64,000 nucleotides of DNA from Plutella xylostella (taxonomy: Eukaryota; Arthropoda; Insecta; Lepidoptera; Plutellidae): NCBI RefSeq assembly GCF_932276165.1, contig NC_063997.1:6954001-7018000 (forward strand), given 5' to 3'. The position numbers and the translations under genes are program-made. Below the pieces are notes generated by a model, which worked only from the letters and a program-made list of their open reading frames with translations, did not search any database and had not been told where the DNA came from. This document shows, piece after piece, positions 1 through 9,933 of the stretch (its first letter is position 1; each line of letters opens with the position of its first letter).

Positions 1-189
1 TCTACGTGAGGAGACTCCACGCTGAGAGCTTAGAGCCAAGATAGAACGGTATCGCTCCAAATTCACACTTTAAAATTGACGGTTAGTTACTTAAGGCACT
101 CTGGCTGTTTACTTTGACAGAATACAAAATAACTTGCAGTAAATGAGGCGTTTGTTAAAAAAAAAAAAAAGTTCCTTTTTGGAGAAATA

Positions 190-823
190 GATGGCATTGT
201 CTAGGGTTGTACCAACTGTCAAACCCTCAGAACACACTCAGATCACATGTTATTCTGTGAGGCTAACGAAATGTGAAAGTGACGTAGGTAGGTAGTATTG
301 TAGTATTATTTTCTCTATGATGTCGATGTCACTGTTGCTTCAGCGTTCAGTGCGATTGTGCGTACAGCCGATTGATATGAAATGATCCGAACACAACCAT
401 GAATCTTTTCGCAGTTTCCAATAAATTTTTCGCACATTTATCCGAGTCGCCTTAATCCATTGTTGCGCCTGGCTTTCATCATTTGGAAATTTATGATGTC
501 CTTTATTTTTACAAGTTGCGACGGCACACATTCTCATCTTGTCTTGTAAGTATTTCTTTGGGATCTTATTTAGGATCATACAATAAATAAAAATAGAAAA
601 TCAGTTCTCGCACGCAGCACCCGTTCAAACGGCGCGGGTAGAACTATTCACAGAATACTTAGCACTATCCCAAGCCACATGCAGTCTGAGCCTCGGAAGG
701 ATGGCTCGCGCTACCACCCGACATTTAATCACAACTAGTGAGTTCTTATTCTGAGTTTAGTACTCTTTGCTCTCTATGTAATTTTTGACAGTTGGTACAC
801 TGCGTTTTCACGCCATCTATCGG
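190..823. mobile_element. Inverted-repeat-bounded relic around a THAP-domain fragment
   Basis: A segment near 190-223 and the reverse complement of about 789-822 share ATAGATGGC, then 13 unlike bases, then an identical 15-mer, GTACCAACTGTCAAA, at the same spacing. This looks like a pair of terminal inverted repeats about 34 bp long and 560 bp apart. A THAP-domain ORF lies between them on the - strand. THAP domains occur at the N-terminus of P-element transposases, so an internally deleted P-like element is one reading. No clear target-site duplication was found, and the rest of a transposase is absent. Confidence 0.4.
340..579 (-). pseudogene. THAP zinc-finger fragment
   Basis: The 79-residue frame carries most of a THAP (C2CH) DNA-binding domain: C18-x4-C23, a Phe-Pro pair at 31-32, the conserved Trp at 41, and C63-x2-H66 within LCSDHF. 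The spacing between the second and third cysteines fits the family. The domain is cut short: the C-terminal Pro and AVPTIF-like motif are missing, the frame stops 13 residues after HF, and no partner domain follows. THAP domains bind DNA in P-element transposases and in host transcription factors. It is most likely a relic of a transposase or a pseudogene; a first exon of a host gene is possible but no convincing splice donor was seen. Confidence 0.5.
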
Positions 824-3800
824 CTTACCCAAAAGCTCAACTGACAGCTGTCAAGGAAAACGGCTCATTCTGCCATATTTGATATGAACTTGACCTGATA
901 AAGATAGACATGATAATATTGGTATTTTAAAGGAGAGTGTTGTCAGTGTAATCCGTATTAAATAGTTAATCTATATTACCTCTAAATAGTAGAGTTCTAA
1001 TTATGTCCATCAGTGGCTTATTCAACGTTAATTCACACAAATCCCAGTTTGAATCTATTAACGAACACTGTATCTTGACTATAGTACAAAAGTCAGGCGG
1101 CAGATTTTCACTCGAGTCAAAGCGGGTTAGAGAAGTAATGCCCCCTGGATAATCTGCTAATCTTCAAACTGTATCCGCTAACCCAGCTCGCAGGGTGGTT
1201 TTAAACCCTTGGAATAATGAAAACAGGTGAAGTGTTAGTTTAATATTTATGAAGTCTAGTAACGTAAACAAGACTACTTACCTTTATGGAAATATATTAT
1301 CAAAACGTATATTTGGGACATTTGTTGGGCTCGTTATAACAATATTATACATATATAACAAGCCCAGCAATGTCCCAAATATACCTCTTTTATATTATAA
1401 AAATAATCATGTAGATGTATGTTTATATTTTATGCTTCTTCTACTTTATTCGTTGTTTAAAACTAAGACTGTAGAAGCGAGAGCTAAGCACTGCCATGTG
1501 ATAATCCTCGTTATATTCTCTCTTCAATTGTGCGTATTCATGACTAAACTACGGCGCGTCAAATGGATTACTATATTAAATCAACGATGCTCTTTTGTAT
1601 GAAAGGTAATCCGGTAGCAAAGCATTTCCCAAGGTAACAGGTAGTAGATATTATAAGTTGATAGTGAAAGATGCCACATGCAAGTTGTAAATAATATACA
1701 ATGTATTTTACACTTTATTTTCACCAAGAACAAAATTTACAAAACATAAAGACATTAAAAAAGGCGGCCTTATTGCTTTTAACAATCTATATTTAGTAAG
1801 TATACTTCACCTCCAAGATAGCGTCGACGTTTGGCTGTGAATTCGGTTAACTTTGAAATTTAAGCCTTAGAACCTTATCAAAGCAAACTATTTGCTGTTG
1901 GATATTTCATTACTGAATGCCCGAAATGCAAAATATATAGTCTTGACAGGTCTGAAGGGTTCCAAGCAGAATTCTATTTCCAATAATTTGAGTAGTGTAC
2001 ACAGGGTATTCCCAGTATGGTATTGTAAGCCCAAAGGTGGTCGTACAACTTCATATCCTGATCAACCTTTGTTCTACTAGTTTTTCCAAAAAGACACGTT
2101 ACCAACTTAATGGTATTGTAAATGAAATTTCATTTGTTTCTAAAACCTGTAAGTATGTCTATAAATGAGTAAATAGTAATAATACCTACTAGCCCAAAAA
2201 TATCAATTTAATTTAGAATGAGAATTTGGAGTATCACAAATATTATGAATTCAATAGGTAGGTACCTACTGACTGCTGACACAAAACACAGCTGGAGCGG
2301 GGCTGCGACAGGACATGGCAGCGCGTCATATGTTTTGTATTCGAAAACAAAATGTCAACGCATCGATGTCGAAACATGGCTTTGAGCTACTTTCCTTTCA
2401 TTTTATTTTCACATACTCGTACGTACGGAAAAGTTACTGAAAGGCCTTTTATATGGGACTAACTGGGCTTCCGACTTTTTGTTGGTTTAGTAAAAAAAAT
2501 CGTCTACTACGCGTCTATTGAAGTTTGAAAATTACTTTTCAAATATTTTCACAGATTTTCTTCTTCTACTGCATAGCGGTATGACAACAAGGCACTGTAT
2601 TATATGATTTATTTATCAAAATGGTTTGGGAACTGTAAAGTGAAATATAACACAGATATCCAGTACAGTCTACAGGGAATCTCCGTTTTGTTTTATAACG
2701 TCAAAGAACACCACCAGTCTTGGACAAAATAATTTTCATTTTCAATATGAAATCTCTCGGGCTTTATTAGTATGCTAGCCACGAAAATAGTGTTCGATAT
2801 TGCGTCAACATCGCTTCAAAATATTAGTTTTACTCTATCGGTTTTCTTAGAGCACACATACAGAAATAACACCCCTAGAGGCATAAGTCAGAGGGTATAT
2901 GACGTATATTACCCCGGGGACAATATATCTAGAGTTTTTTCATGTGATAATGTAGCTCTCCAAGATACAATGATAGGCTAGGGGAGGGATGACGCATCAA
3001 GCTTTCATGTAAGAGACCGATAATGTGACGGATTTGATATGGTAGAAATTGCTTAAGGCGTAGTCAAAAGATACGGTGTGGTTCTTTAGAAATGGAGATA
3101 TATAGGGTTACCACCACCCAACATTAGTAATAAACAATCCTCGCTTCGCTTGCTTGCCAAATCTGACTTGTAATGTATGGATCTGCCAGATGTTTGACAG
3201 GTGGGCGACGCTGCTTTTGGATTTTTAATTGCTTATGTCGGTGGTAGAACGATTACTTTACTGACAACGTTATACAAAACCTGGTCAAGAGTAATTTTTA
3301 ATTTTTTTTAAATACGTATAATTCTTGAGACTTATTGCTTTTTTATCAAAACAGGGGATTTAATACGTATCTACCAACGGTAGTGCAACAGTATCTTACC
3401 CTAATTAATTGATTAGCAGATAGCAATCCTGAAATCTCTTGGCATATCTCATCCTGTTTGCGGTCCGTTGAGTGGCTTACTCCACATACACTAATCTTTC
3501 CGTATACAATACAGTTCAGTTGTATAGAATGTAGAGAGAAAAATATACAAGTGAATATTCGTAGATGAGACACGGTATTCTTGTGATAATTTATGAGATT
3601 TTATAAAAAAATGGTATTATAAACTGCTGAAGTAAATAATTATATTGTTAGGACTTGCACTGAAGTTATTACTCCCACTAAGTTCCCATGAGACACCATA
3701 TTTCTATCGCAAGTGAAATTAGTTACATGATGTTTCTAATTTGATAAAAGTAAAATGTAGGTACTTAATAACATTTATAACAACTTTTGTAACTAACAAG

Positions 3801-3837
3801 AAATAATTTGTTTACTTTAATAGATTCTTGATCTTTC
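824..3837. other. AT-rich intergenic DNA, no gene seen
   Basis: Short open frames here have no recognisable domain and unremarkable composition. The only structured element noted is the hairpin at 1308-1383. Confidence 0.5.
1308..1383. repeat. 76-bp hairpin (inverted repeat, about 30-bp arms)
   Basis: The left arm starts TATATTTGGGACATT and the right arm is its near-perfect reverse complement, ending AATGTCCCAAATATA. The arms differ at about three positions and are separated by an AT-rich loop of about 16 bases. It may be a very small foldback element or MITE. A 117-residue open frame runs through it but is not credible as a gene. Confidence 0.6.
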
Positions 3838-4040
3838 CCAAAATTGAAATCAGAATTTGGAAATTCGCGAAAAAAAAATATTCATTTTCCATAGTAAAAA
3901 GTCACGTGACCTACAAAGTTTCTATGAAAAATAAATAATTTTTTTCGCGAATTTTGAAATTCTGATTTCAGTTTCGGGCTTAGATATACCATGCTGCACA
4001 TGCTGGTGTCGGCTTAGTATACCCTTTTTGCAACACCCTG
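3838..4040. mobile_element. Palindromic MITE family A, copy 1 (left end lost)
   Basis: This matches the copies at 9350 and 16434 from the inner part of one arm (GAAATCAGAATTTGG), through the centre with GTCACGTGAC at 3901-3910, to the right end TTGCAACACCCTG followed by TA. The outer part of the left arm (CAGGGTGTTGCAAAA...) is missing, so this copy is truncated by about 60 bp. Confidence 0.8.
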
Positions 4041-4450
4041 TATAGCTATAGCTATGTACATGTATTCGTATCACTTCTATATCGCCGATCTATGGCCCAA
4101 GGCTGTGTTATTACTTCCTCTAACACTAGCAAGTCATTTAATCACTGTAACTGCTTCTAATGCGTCACATTATTTTGGTAGAAGAAAGCCAAGCGAAATA
4201 TTGTATTTACGTGATAAGAGAATATATACGAGTGTCTTGCACAATCTGTACGGACTTGGGATTGTGCTGATTTCGTTTGGATATGCCATAGACAAAAACG
4301 AGATGACTGAACAACTTATCCCAAGAATCTTACGATCGAAAATTAAAAATGTTATTGTTACTGCTACCTAGTTTTATTGACAATAAAAAACAGCAAAAAT
4401 TTATATTTACTTGAATTACTTTGAAAATAGGCCCCCTTTGATAGTATTTC

Positions 4451-4474
4451 AGTTCAGAACACATGTTCTGAACT
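4451..4474. repeat. Short perfect palindrome, AGAACA-type half sites
   Basis: Two 11-bp arms, AGTTCAGAACA and TGTTCTGAACT, are separated by CA. The half sites resemble steroid-receptor half sites, but the spacer is 2 rather than 3 bases. A function is not supported by position. Confidence 0.4.
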
Positions 4475-4754
4475 TGCAATAATTCTTGACTGCCTCGACG
4501 TAGAGATACGGTTTTGGTATCATTGTTTAGCTTAACTCAAATACTAAAAAAAGTACATAAAAATACCATGAAAGGTTATGTTCTTTTAACTTATTTTATG
4601 TAACTTTTTGGCAGTTGTGGTTATTTTTATTGGAAAGAGATGACTTTTGGTGGATAAAATCATTTAATTTTATGTCCGTATGGTGTTTAAATCTTGAGAT
4701 ATGATTTTTTATGAAAACTAAGTATCTAAAACTTTAAAATGGCCGCCATTTCTA

Positions 4755-4853
4755 GAATATTGAGATTTGACCCCACATATGGGTTTTTTTCTCGATGAAA
4801 TAACTCGTAGAATCTACCCTTAAAGTTTGTCGGGTCCGAAAAACAACACATTG
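4755..4853. mobile_element. MITE family B, partial copy
   Basis: This matches the reverse complement of the element at 23779-23911 over about 100 bp: AATATTGAGATTTGACC, the CCCACATATG core, CTCGTAGAAT, then AAAGTTTGTCGGG and the end AACAACACATTG plus TA. The opposite terminal arm is absent. Confidence 0.7.
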
Positions 4854-6712
4854 TATAACTATACCGTATCGTAACTATTTCAATGCTCGTGAGTGTATAA
4901 AGATGCTCGAGGAATTTAGTAACAGAGCCTTTGTGAAAGATATTTAGGTACTGATATTTGGACATTTGGACAATCGACAAAAATAAAAATAAAAAGTCAA
5001 ATGAAGAATAATTCAATTTTATTTTCAATGACTGTACAAAGTTTACTTACTGTAGTTTTGTGTATCATTTAAAACTGTAAAATATAATGTATGGCCATCT
5101 GAACCAATTTAATCAAACTTGAATTTTGTTCAGTTTGATCAGCGGATCGTATGGTTTTTATTTTTCGGGGTGATTTACAACACCATGTATGCCCCAGAAT
5201 ATGTAATTGGAGAACACTCGTCATACATAATTGAAGATAGAGTCGACCGGTGTTTAGCATATTATCTAACAGAGGCATATATTTGCATATCTGTAGGTCC
5301 CGATACATTTATCATTTACCATCCTTAATTTCAAGTACAGATTACAGGAAATAGGTTATGTATTTTTTTACCTGAAATTTCAGTATTGAATCAACCCCTT
5401 AGGTTGATTCTTTTTAGTTCTCTCTTCTTGTATTCTTTTATAAAGTTTAACTTTTTGGGTCAGGAGAATATTTTTCATTCAACACACTGACACGGATGAA
5501 GAAGAATATCTTACCGGAAATTGAACCCGGGACCTTGCCTCATAATTCAGTGTAATATAGATAGTTGAATTATTTCAAATAGAATTAGTCAAAAGGTCAA
5601 GCTGAATTACCTATGTGATGAGACTCTTGTTCTCGTATCCTATCCCTATCCATATTTAAAATAAGTATTTTGTTTATATTAATACTATTTGGAATAAGTA
5701 TAGCCGAAACAATTTTTGGGCGCCTACTGTATATTTCCACAGTGGTCACGTGAAATAACATCGGTACATGATGTGGGAGTAATTAAGTTATGAGGGTGTT
5801 GTTTGTAAAGGTATTAGATTAGAATAGATTATGTATGGTGACAGTTATGACACTTATGTAGGGCAACTGTGCCTATTTTTACAGACTTTAAAAGAAGAGG
5901 AGGGTTTATGTGGCTTACTGCTATGCAAAATAATACATTTTGGTTCCATATACAATTATAAAATTCCATTTGCATTCTAAAAAACACAAACCAATAATTA
6001 TTATATGATTACAACGCATTGGTACATCATTTCAACAGGAGAAAATAGGAAGCTCTAGATTTCGTGGTATTCACAATAAAATTATATACAATATAGTATG
6101 TAATCTACCTATAATGTTCTTTTTATAAGAGTACAATAACATTTTGAACTACAATATCGTATAACCAATTAGGACGTTTACTCTTCCCTCCAGAATCATT
6201 TACATGAAAATGTTTACCAAGCAAATTAACTTTGATGTGCGTGTATTTGTTAATAGATTAACGAGGCGCAAACCGCACATCGTCGCAGTTCCAATCCCAC
6301 GCATCCTCTTACTTCTACACACCTGTTTCTTATGATTACATAATGTTCCACAATGTTTGTACAAAAACTTCGGAAAAACTATGCATCACATAAAATTTCC
6401 TAGAGAAATACGTATGTCAAACGTCAAGAACGTTAATAGTATAGTTTAATTTTTAATGGTCGCTGCCTGATCGATGGTTCTGTTTATCTTACCTTAAAGA
6501 TCTTCATGACATTAATTGATATTTGTGAAACAGGCCATAAGGATGTGGAACCATTTAGTGCTAGTACAGCAAAGCCTTGGTGAAACAACCAGCTAACCGA
6601 TGTAGTAAATGTTTTATTTTATGAATCTAAATCAACGATGTGTCACATCTACAATTCCGATTATGAATAGACCTACAGATTCGCTCAATAATGTGAGAGT
6701 TTCTTCCATGTC
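4854..6712. other. Intergenic DNA with a SINE scrap and a small hairpin
   Basis: No gene is recognised. About 5505-5545 resembles a reversed tRNA-type B box (TTGAACCCGGGACCTTGCC), so it may be a SINE fragment. A 9-bp-arm hairpin, GAATCAACC / GGTTGATTC, lies at 5388-5410. Confidence 0.4.
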
Positions 6713-6714
6713 TA

Positions 6715-8361
6715 CACTCGCGAGCAACCAAATCGACTCAAGCCTTCACGGCGCACATATACATTGATTTTCCTAAAACGATAAATGGTAAATATAAAAG
6801 TGATATGTCATTCGAAAGCTGAAGAATTAGGCTTTCAATTAAGATCAATACCATAAAAAAAAACTAAGCGCAGATTTAATGACGCATTTTAATTGCCCGT
6901 CAGTGTTAATTACCTCATTAGGAATCCACGCCTTGCGCTACCTGATCCCGCTATAAAACCTTTCCACATCCGGTGTACCTTATCAGTCGCTTGTTGCAAG
7001 TTGACCGGTACACATCTCGTTGCATTGTATTCCTTGTTTTCGCAAACCCATGGATACCACACCAGAAGAAGCTGCTCAAGTTGTTGCCTTGCTGCAACAA
7101 GGGTTAAGTCAGCGAGCAGTCGCTGCCCAGCTCCACTTGAGCCAGTCTGCTGTATCCCGAGTATACAGACGGTTCCAAGAGACTGGTGCCTTCAATCGAA
7201 GACCAAGAACGGGCCGCCACCGCTGCACTTCAGAGAGAGACGACCGCTTCATTGTCTCAACCTCGCTGCGCAATCGACACCTTACGGGCGTTGATGTGCA
7301 GCAAGAACTGAGACGTGTACGACAAGTGGCTGTCAGCGAGTGGACAGTGAGAAGACGCTTGAAGGAAGCCAACTTGACACCAAAAAGACCTGCATCAGGC
7401 CCCAAATTGACTGCAGGCCACCGACAAGCGCGTCTTCAGTTTGCTCGAGAGCATCTCGATTGGAGCATTGCGCAATGGCGGTCGGTCCTGTTTACTGATG
7501 AGTGCAGAGTGTGTCTGCATGGCAGTGACAGGAGAGGCCGGGTCTACCGGCGTCCGGGGGAACGATTTGCCCAATGTTGTTTCGCTGAAACAGTAGCATA
7601 TGGCGGCGGTTCCTGCATGATGTGGGCTGGTATTTCTCTAGAGGGAAAAACCGCACTTGTTTTCGTGCCTGGAGGCGGCCGAGGAGGCGGGTTAACAGCT
7701 GATCGGTACATCACCGACATTCTACTCGGTCATGTTGTGCCCTATGCAGAATTTGTCGGTGAAGACTTCGTGCTAATGCACGACAATGCCCGCTGCCACA
7801 CGGCACGAGTCAGTCGGCAGTTTCTGAGAGAGAAGGAATTGCGCACGATGGACTGGCCTGCGCTCAGTCCTGACCTGAATCCCATCGAACACTTATGGGA
7901 CGAGCTCAAAAGAAGAGTTCGGGCCAGGAATCCAGTCCCTGCAAGCGTGGACGAGCTGAAGACAGCTTTATTAGAGGAGTGGGACGGCATTCCTCAGGAA
8001 ACTGTCAAAAAGTTGATAAGGTCTATGAGAAACAGGCTGCAGGCTGTAATTAGGGCAAGAGGGGGCAATACAAAGTATTGATTTAAATAAATAAATTTTT
8101 ATCTTAACATTTTTTGTTTAATTTGTATAATACGATACCCATACCCTTTTTTCCTAAATTCCCGTTTTTCCTACAATTGCGTTCAGACATCATTTATTTC
8201 AAAAATGATGAATGGATTTCAATAATAATGATATCAAATTAAAGCTGACATCTTAAGCTTTTAAATGACATATCATTTTTATTATTTCTATTCATAATTT
8301 TACTTGTATTAATGTATGTTTGCGCCGTCAAGGCTTGAGTCGATTTGGTTGCTCGCGAGTG
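6715..8361 (+). mobile_element. Tc1-like DNA transposon, apparently complete
   Basis: The element is flanked by TA on both sides (6713-6714 and 8362-8363), the Tc1/mariner target duplication. The outer 41 bp form terminal inverted repeats starting CACTCGCGAGCAACC, with one mismatch. Weaker inverted similarity goes on inward for roughly 130 bp more, including TGATATGTCATT in both arms, so the full repeat is long and imperfect. One intact transposase ORF lies between the arms. Length is 1647 bp, normal for the family. Confidence 0.95.
7050..8081 (+). CDS. Tc1-family transposase (DD34E)
   Basis: This 343-residue protein would bind the element's own inverted repeats and cut and paste it into TA sites in the nucleus. 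The frame opens at 7020, but the ATG at 7050 (MDTTPEEAAQVVALLQQG) is the better start because it leads straight into the first helix-turn-helix. The N-terminal third has two helix-turn-helix units (AVAAQLHLSQSAVSRVYRRF, then SVEWTVRR-like VSEWTVRRRLKEANL) joined by a basic linker. The catalytic triad is visible: Asp in LFTDECRV, Asp in VLMHDNARCH, and Glu in NPIEHLWDEL, with 34 residues between the last two. There is no frameshift or internal stop, so the copy may be young. A shadow frame on the - strand is not a gene. Confidence 0.95.
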   Translation: MDTTPEEAAQVVALLQQGLSQRAVAAQLHLSQSAVSRVYRRFQETGAFNRRPRTGRHRCTSERDDRFIVSTSLRNRHLTGVDVQQELRRVRQVAVSEWTVRRRLKEANLTPKRPASGPKLTAGHRQARLQFAREHLDWSIAQWRSVLFTDECRVCLHGSDRRGRVYRRPGERFAQCCFAETVAYGGGSCMMWAGISLEGKTALVFVPGGGRGGGLTADRYITDILLGHVVPYAEFVGEDFVLMHDNARCHTARVSRQFLREKELRTMDWPALSPDLNPIEHLWDELKRRVRARNPVPASVDELKTALLEEWDGIPQETVKKLIRSMRNRLQAVIRARGGNTKY

Positions 8362-8363
8362 TA

Positions 8364-9347
8364 GTTGGACAGAGTAGTTAGTTGAAGTTATGAAACTGTC
8401 AGTACAAATTGGTCAGAAAGTCTTATAAAGCTGTTGAATAATACATAGTATTTATTTATGTTGACTTTATGCCGTCTTCTGTGAGATATCTGTGAGTGGA
8501 ACTTTTAGTAGTACAAATTGTTATATGTTACACAAATACTTATATGATTAAATAGCTGTTTTCTGTAATATTCTCGTATTGGTTTCAACATGGCCAGGCC
8601 CTCAATTGTTCCGGAAAACCATAATGTTTTTGCCATACAATAAGGGATATAGGGTTTCGGTATTGTCCCAAGCCATCTCATATTACAATACCCCTTCGAT
8701 CGATCAACATTCAGGACACAATACCTACTTGTATATCCCTTTAGTTTATTTGCCTCTGTCCTAACATAACTTGTAGGGTAAGTTGTTTAATAGTGTATCT
8801 TCGTCATAGACGGGTTGGCCAAGATTACGCATGATAATAGAAACTCACATCTCCATCAGTTTGGTAGTCATGGAGTAGTGATGCATGAAAGCAGCGTTAT
8901 TCAGACTCTCTTGAGTCACCTCTTTCGGCTTACTATAGCAATTTTGCAACATTGTGTATACACTCGGCAAACATTATGACTAGTCAGCAACTGACAACTT
9001 ACTGAGTGAGTATTAGCATACTTTCTTTACCAGGACAACCACTTGTACTATTTTATCATCGAGACACTAAGAATATGTATAGCAGCTCCTTCATGCTACA
9101 TGGATCTAATGTGATCATATCATTGGCTAATGATGTAAACAGGTTATGCAAATTGTTATGACAAGATTAACCAGTTGCTAAACAATATTAATTTGCTGAC
9201 GCAAAGCCTGAGACTGTATTATTTTTGTTTAATTTTATAGTAGGTAGATTATATTATACGTACACATAAATATTCTCGTTTTGAGGATGACTGGTAATAA
9301 AATGATCGTACCTACTAACAAACCTGATTTTTTTAATTACTTGATTC
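8364..9347. other. Intergenic DNA, nothing recognised
   Basis: Only AT-rich sequence and short random frames are seen between the Tc1-like element and the next palindromic MITE. Confidence 0.45.
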
Positions 9348-9349
9348 TA

Positions 9350-9613
9350 CAGGGTGTTGCAAAATTGGTATACTAAGCCGAAACCTACATGTGCAGCATG
9401 TTATATCTAAGCCCGAAACTGAAATCAGAATTTGAAAATTCGCGAAAAAAAAAATTCATTTTCCATAGAAACTTTGTTAATCACGTGACTTTTACTATGG
9501 AAAAAAAAAATTTTTTTTCGCGAATTTCCAAATTCTGATTTCAGTTTCGGGCTTAGATATAACATGCTGCACATGTAGGTTTCGGCTTAGTATACCCTTT
9601 TTGCAACACCCTG
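9350..9613. mobile_element. Palindromic MITE family A, copy 2 (complete)
   Basis: This 264-bp element is flanked by TA and is almost one long palindrome. Left end CAGGGTGTTGCAAAA and right end TTTTTGCAACACCCTG are followed inward by GGTATACTAAGCCGAAACC-type arms, then AAACTGAAATCAGAATTT arms and the A/T tracts around TCGCGAA. The centre carries TCACGTGAC. The core is inverted relative to copies 1 and 3. No coding capacity. Confidence 0.85.
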
Positions 9614-9739
9614 TATAATTATGCATTATAAAAGGAAATAGCAATGTCGGTTTATACAAAAAAAAATCATCTCCTTGTTCCTACGTGAACATGTTGTTCA
9701 TAGCGTTGGTGACAAATGAGCTACGAGGCCTACGTCGTT

Positions 9740-9933
9740 CGTAGCACGTTGCTACGCTTTTCGTAGCACGTTGCTACGCTTTTCGTAGCACGTTGCTACG
9801 CTTTTCGTAGCACGTTGCTACGCTTTTCGTAGCACAATGCTACGCTTTTCGTACCACGTTGCTACGCTTTTCGTACCACGTTGCTACGCTTTTCGTACCA
9901 CGTTGCTACGCTTTTCGTAGCACGTTGCTGCGG
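9740..9933. repeat. 22-bp palindromic minisatellite
   Basis: Eight full units and one partial unit are present, starting at 9740, 9762, 9784, 9806, 9828, 9850, 9872, 9894 and 9916. The unit is CGTAGCACGTTGCTACG plus CTTTT. Its first 17 bases are two 7-bp arms, CGTAGCA and TGCTACG, around a CGT loop. Units six to eight carry CGTACCA in the left arm, and unit five has ACAATGC, so the array shows internal variant spread. No spacers of unique sequence separate the units, so it is not a CRISPR array. Confidence 0.95.

Noticed and set aside
1249..1602. 117-residue open frame with hydrophobic stretches
   Set aside because: It runs straight through a 76-bp hairpin, is AT-driven in composition, and has no recognisable domain or splice context.
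7109..7405. 98-residue - strand frame
   Set aside because: Antisense shadow of the Tc1-like transposase.
9740..9933. CRISPR-like array
   Set aside because: Units are contiguous with no unique spacers, and the host is an insect; it is a minisatellite.
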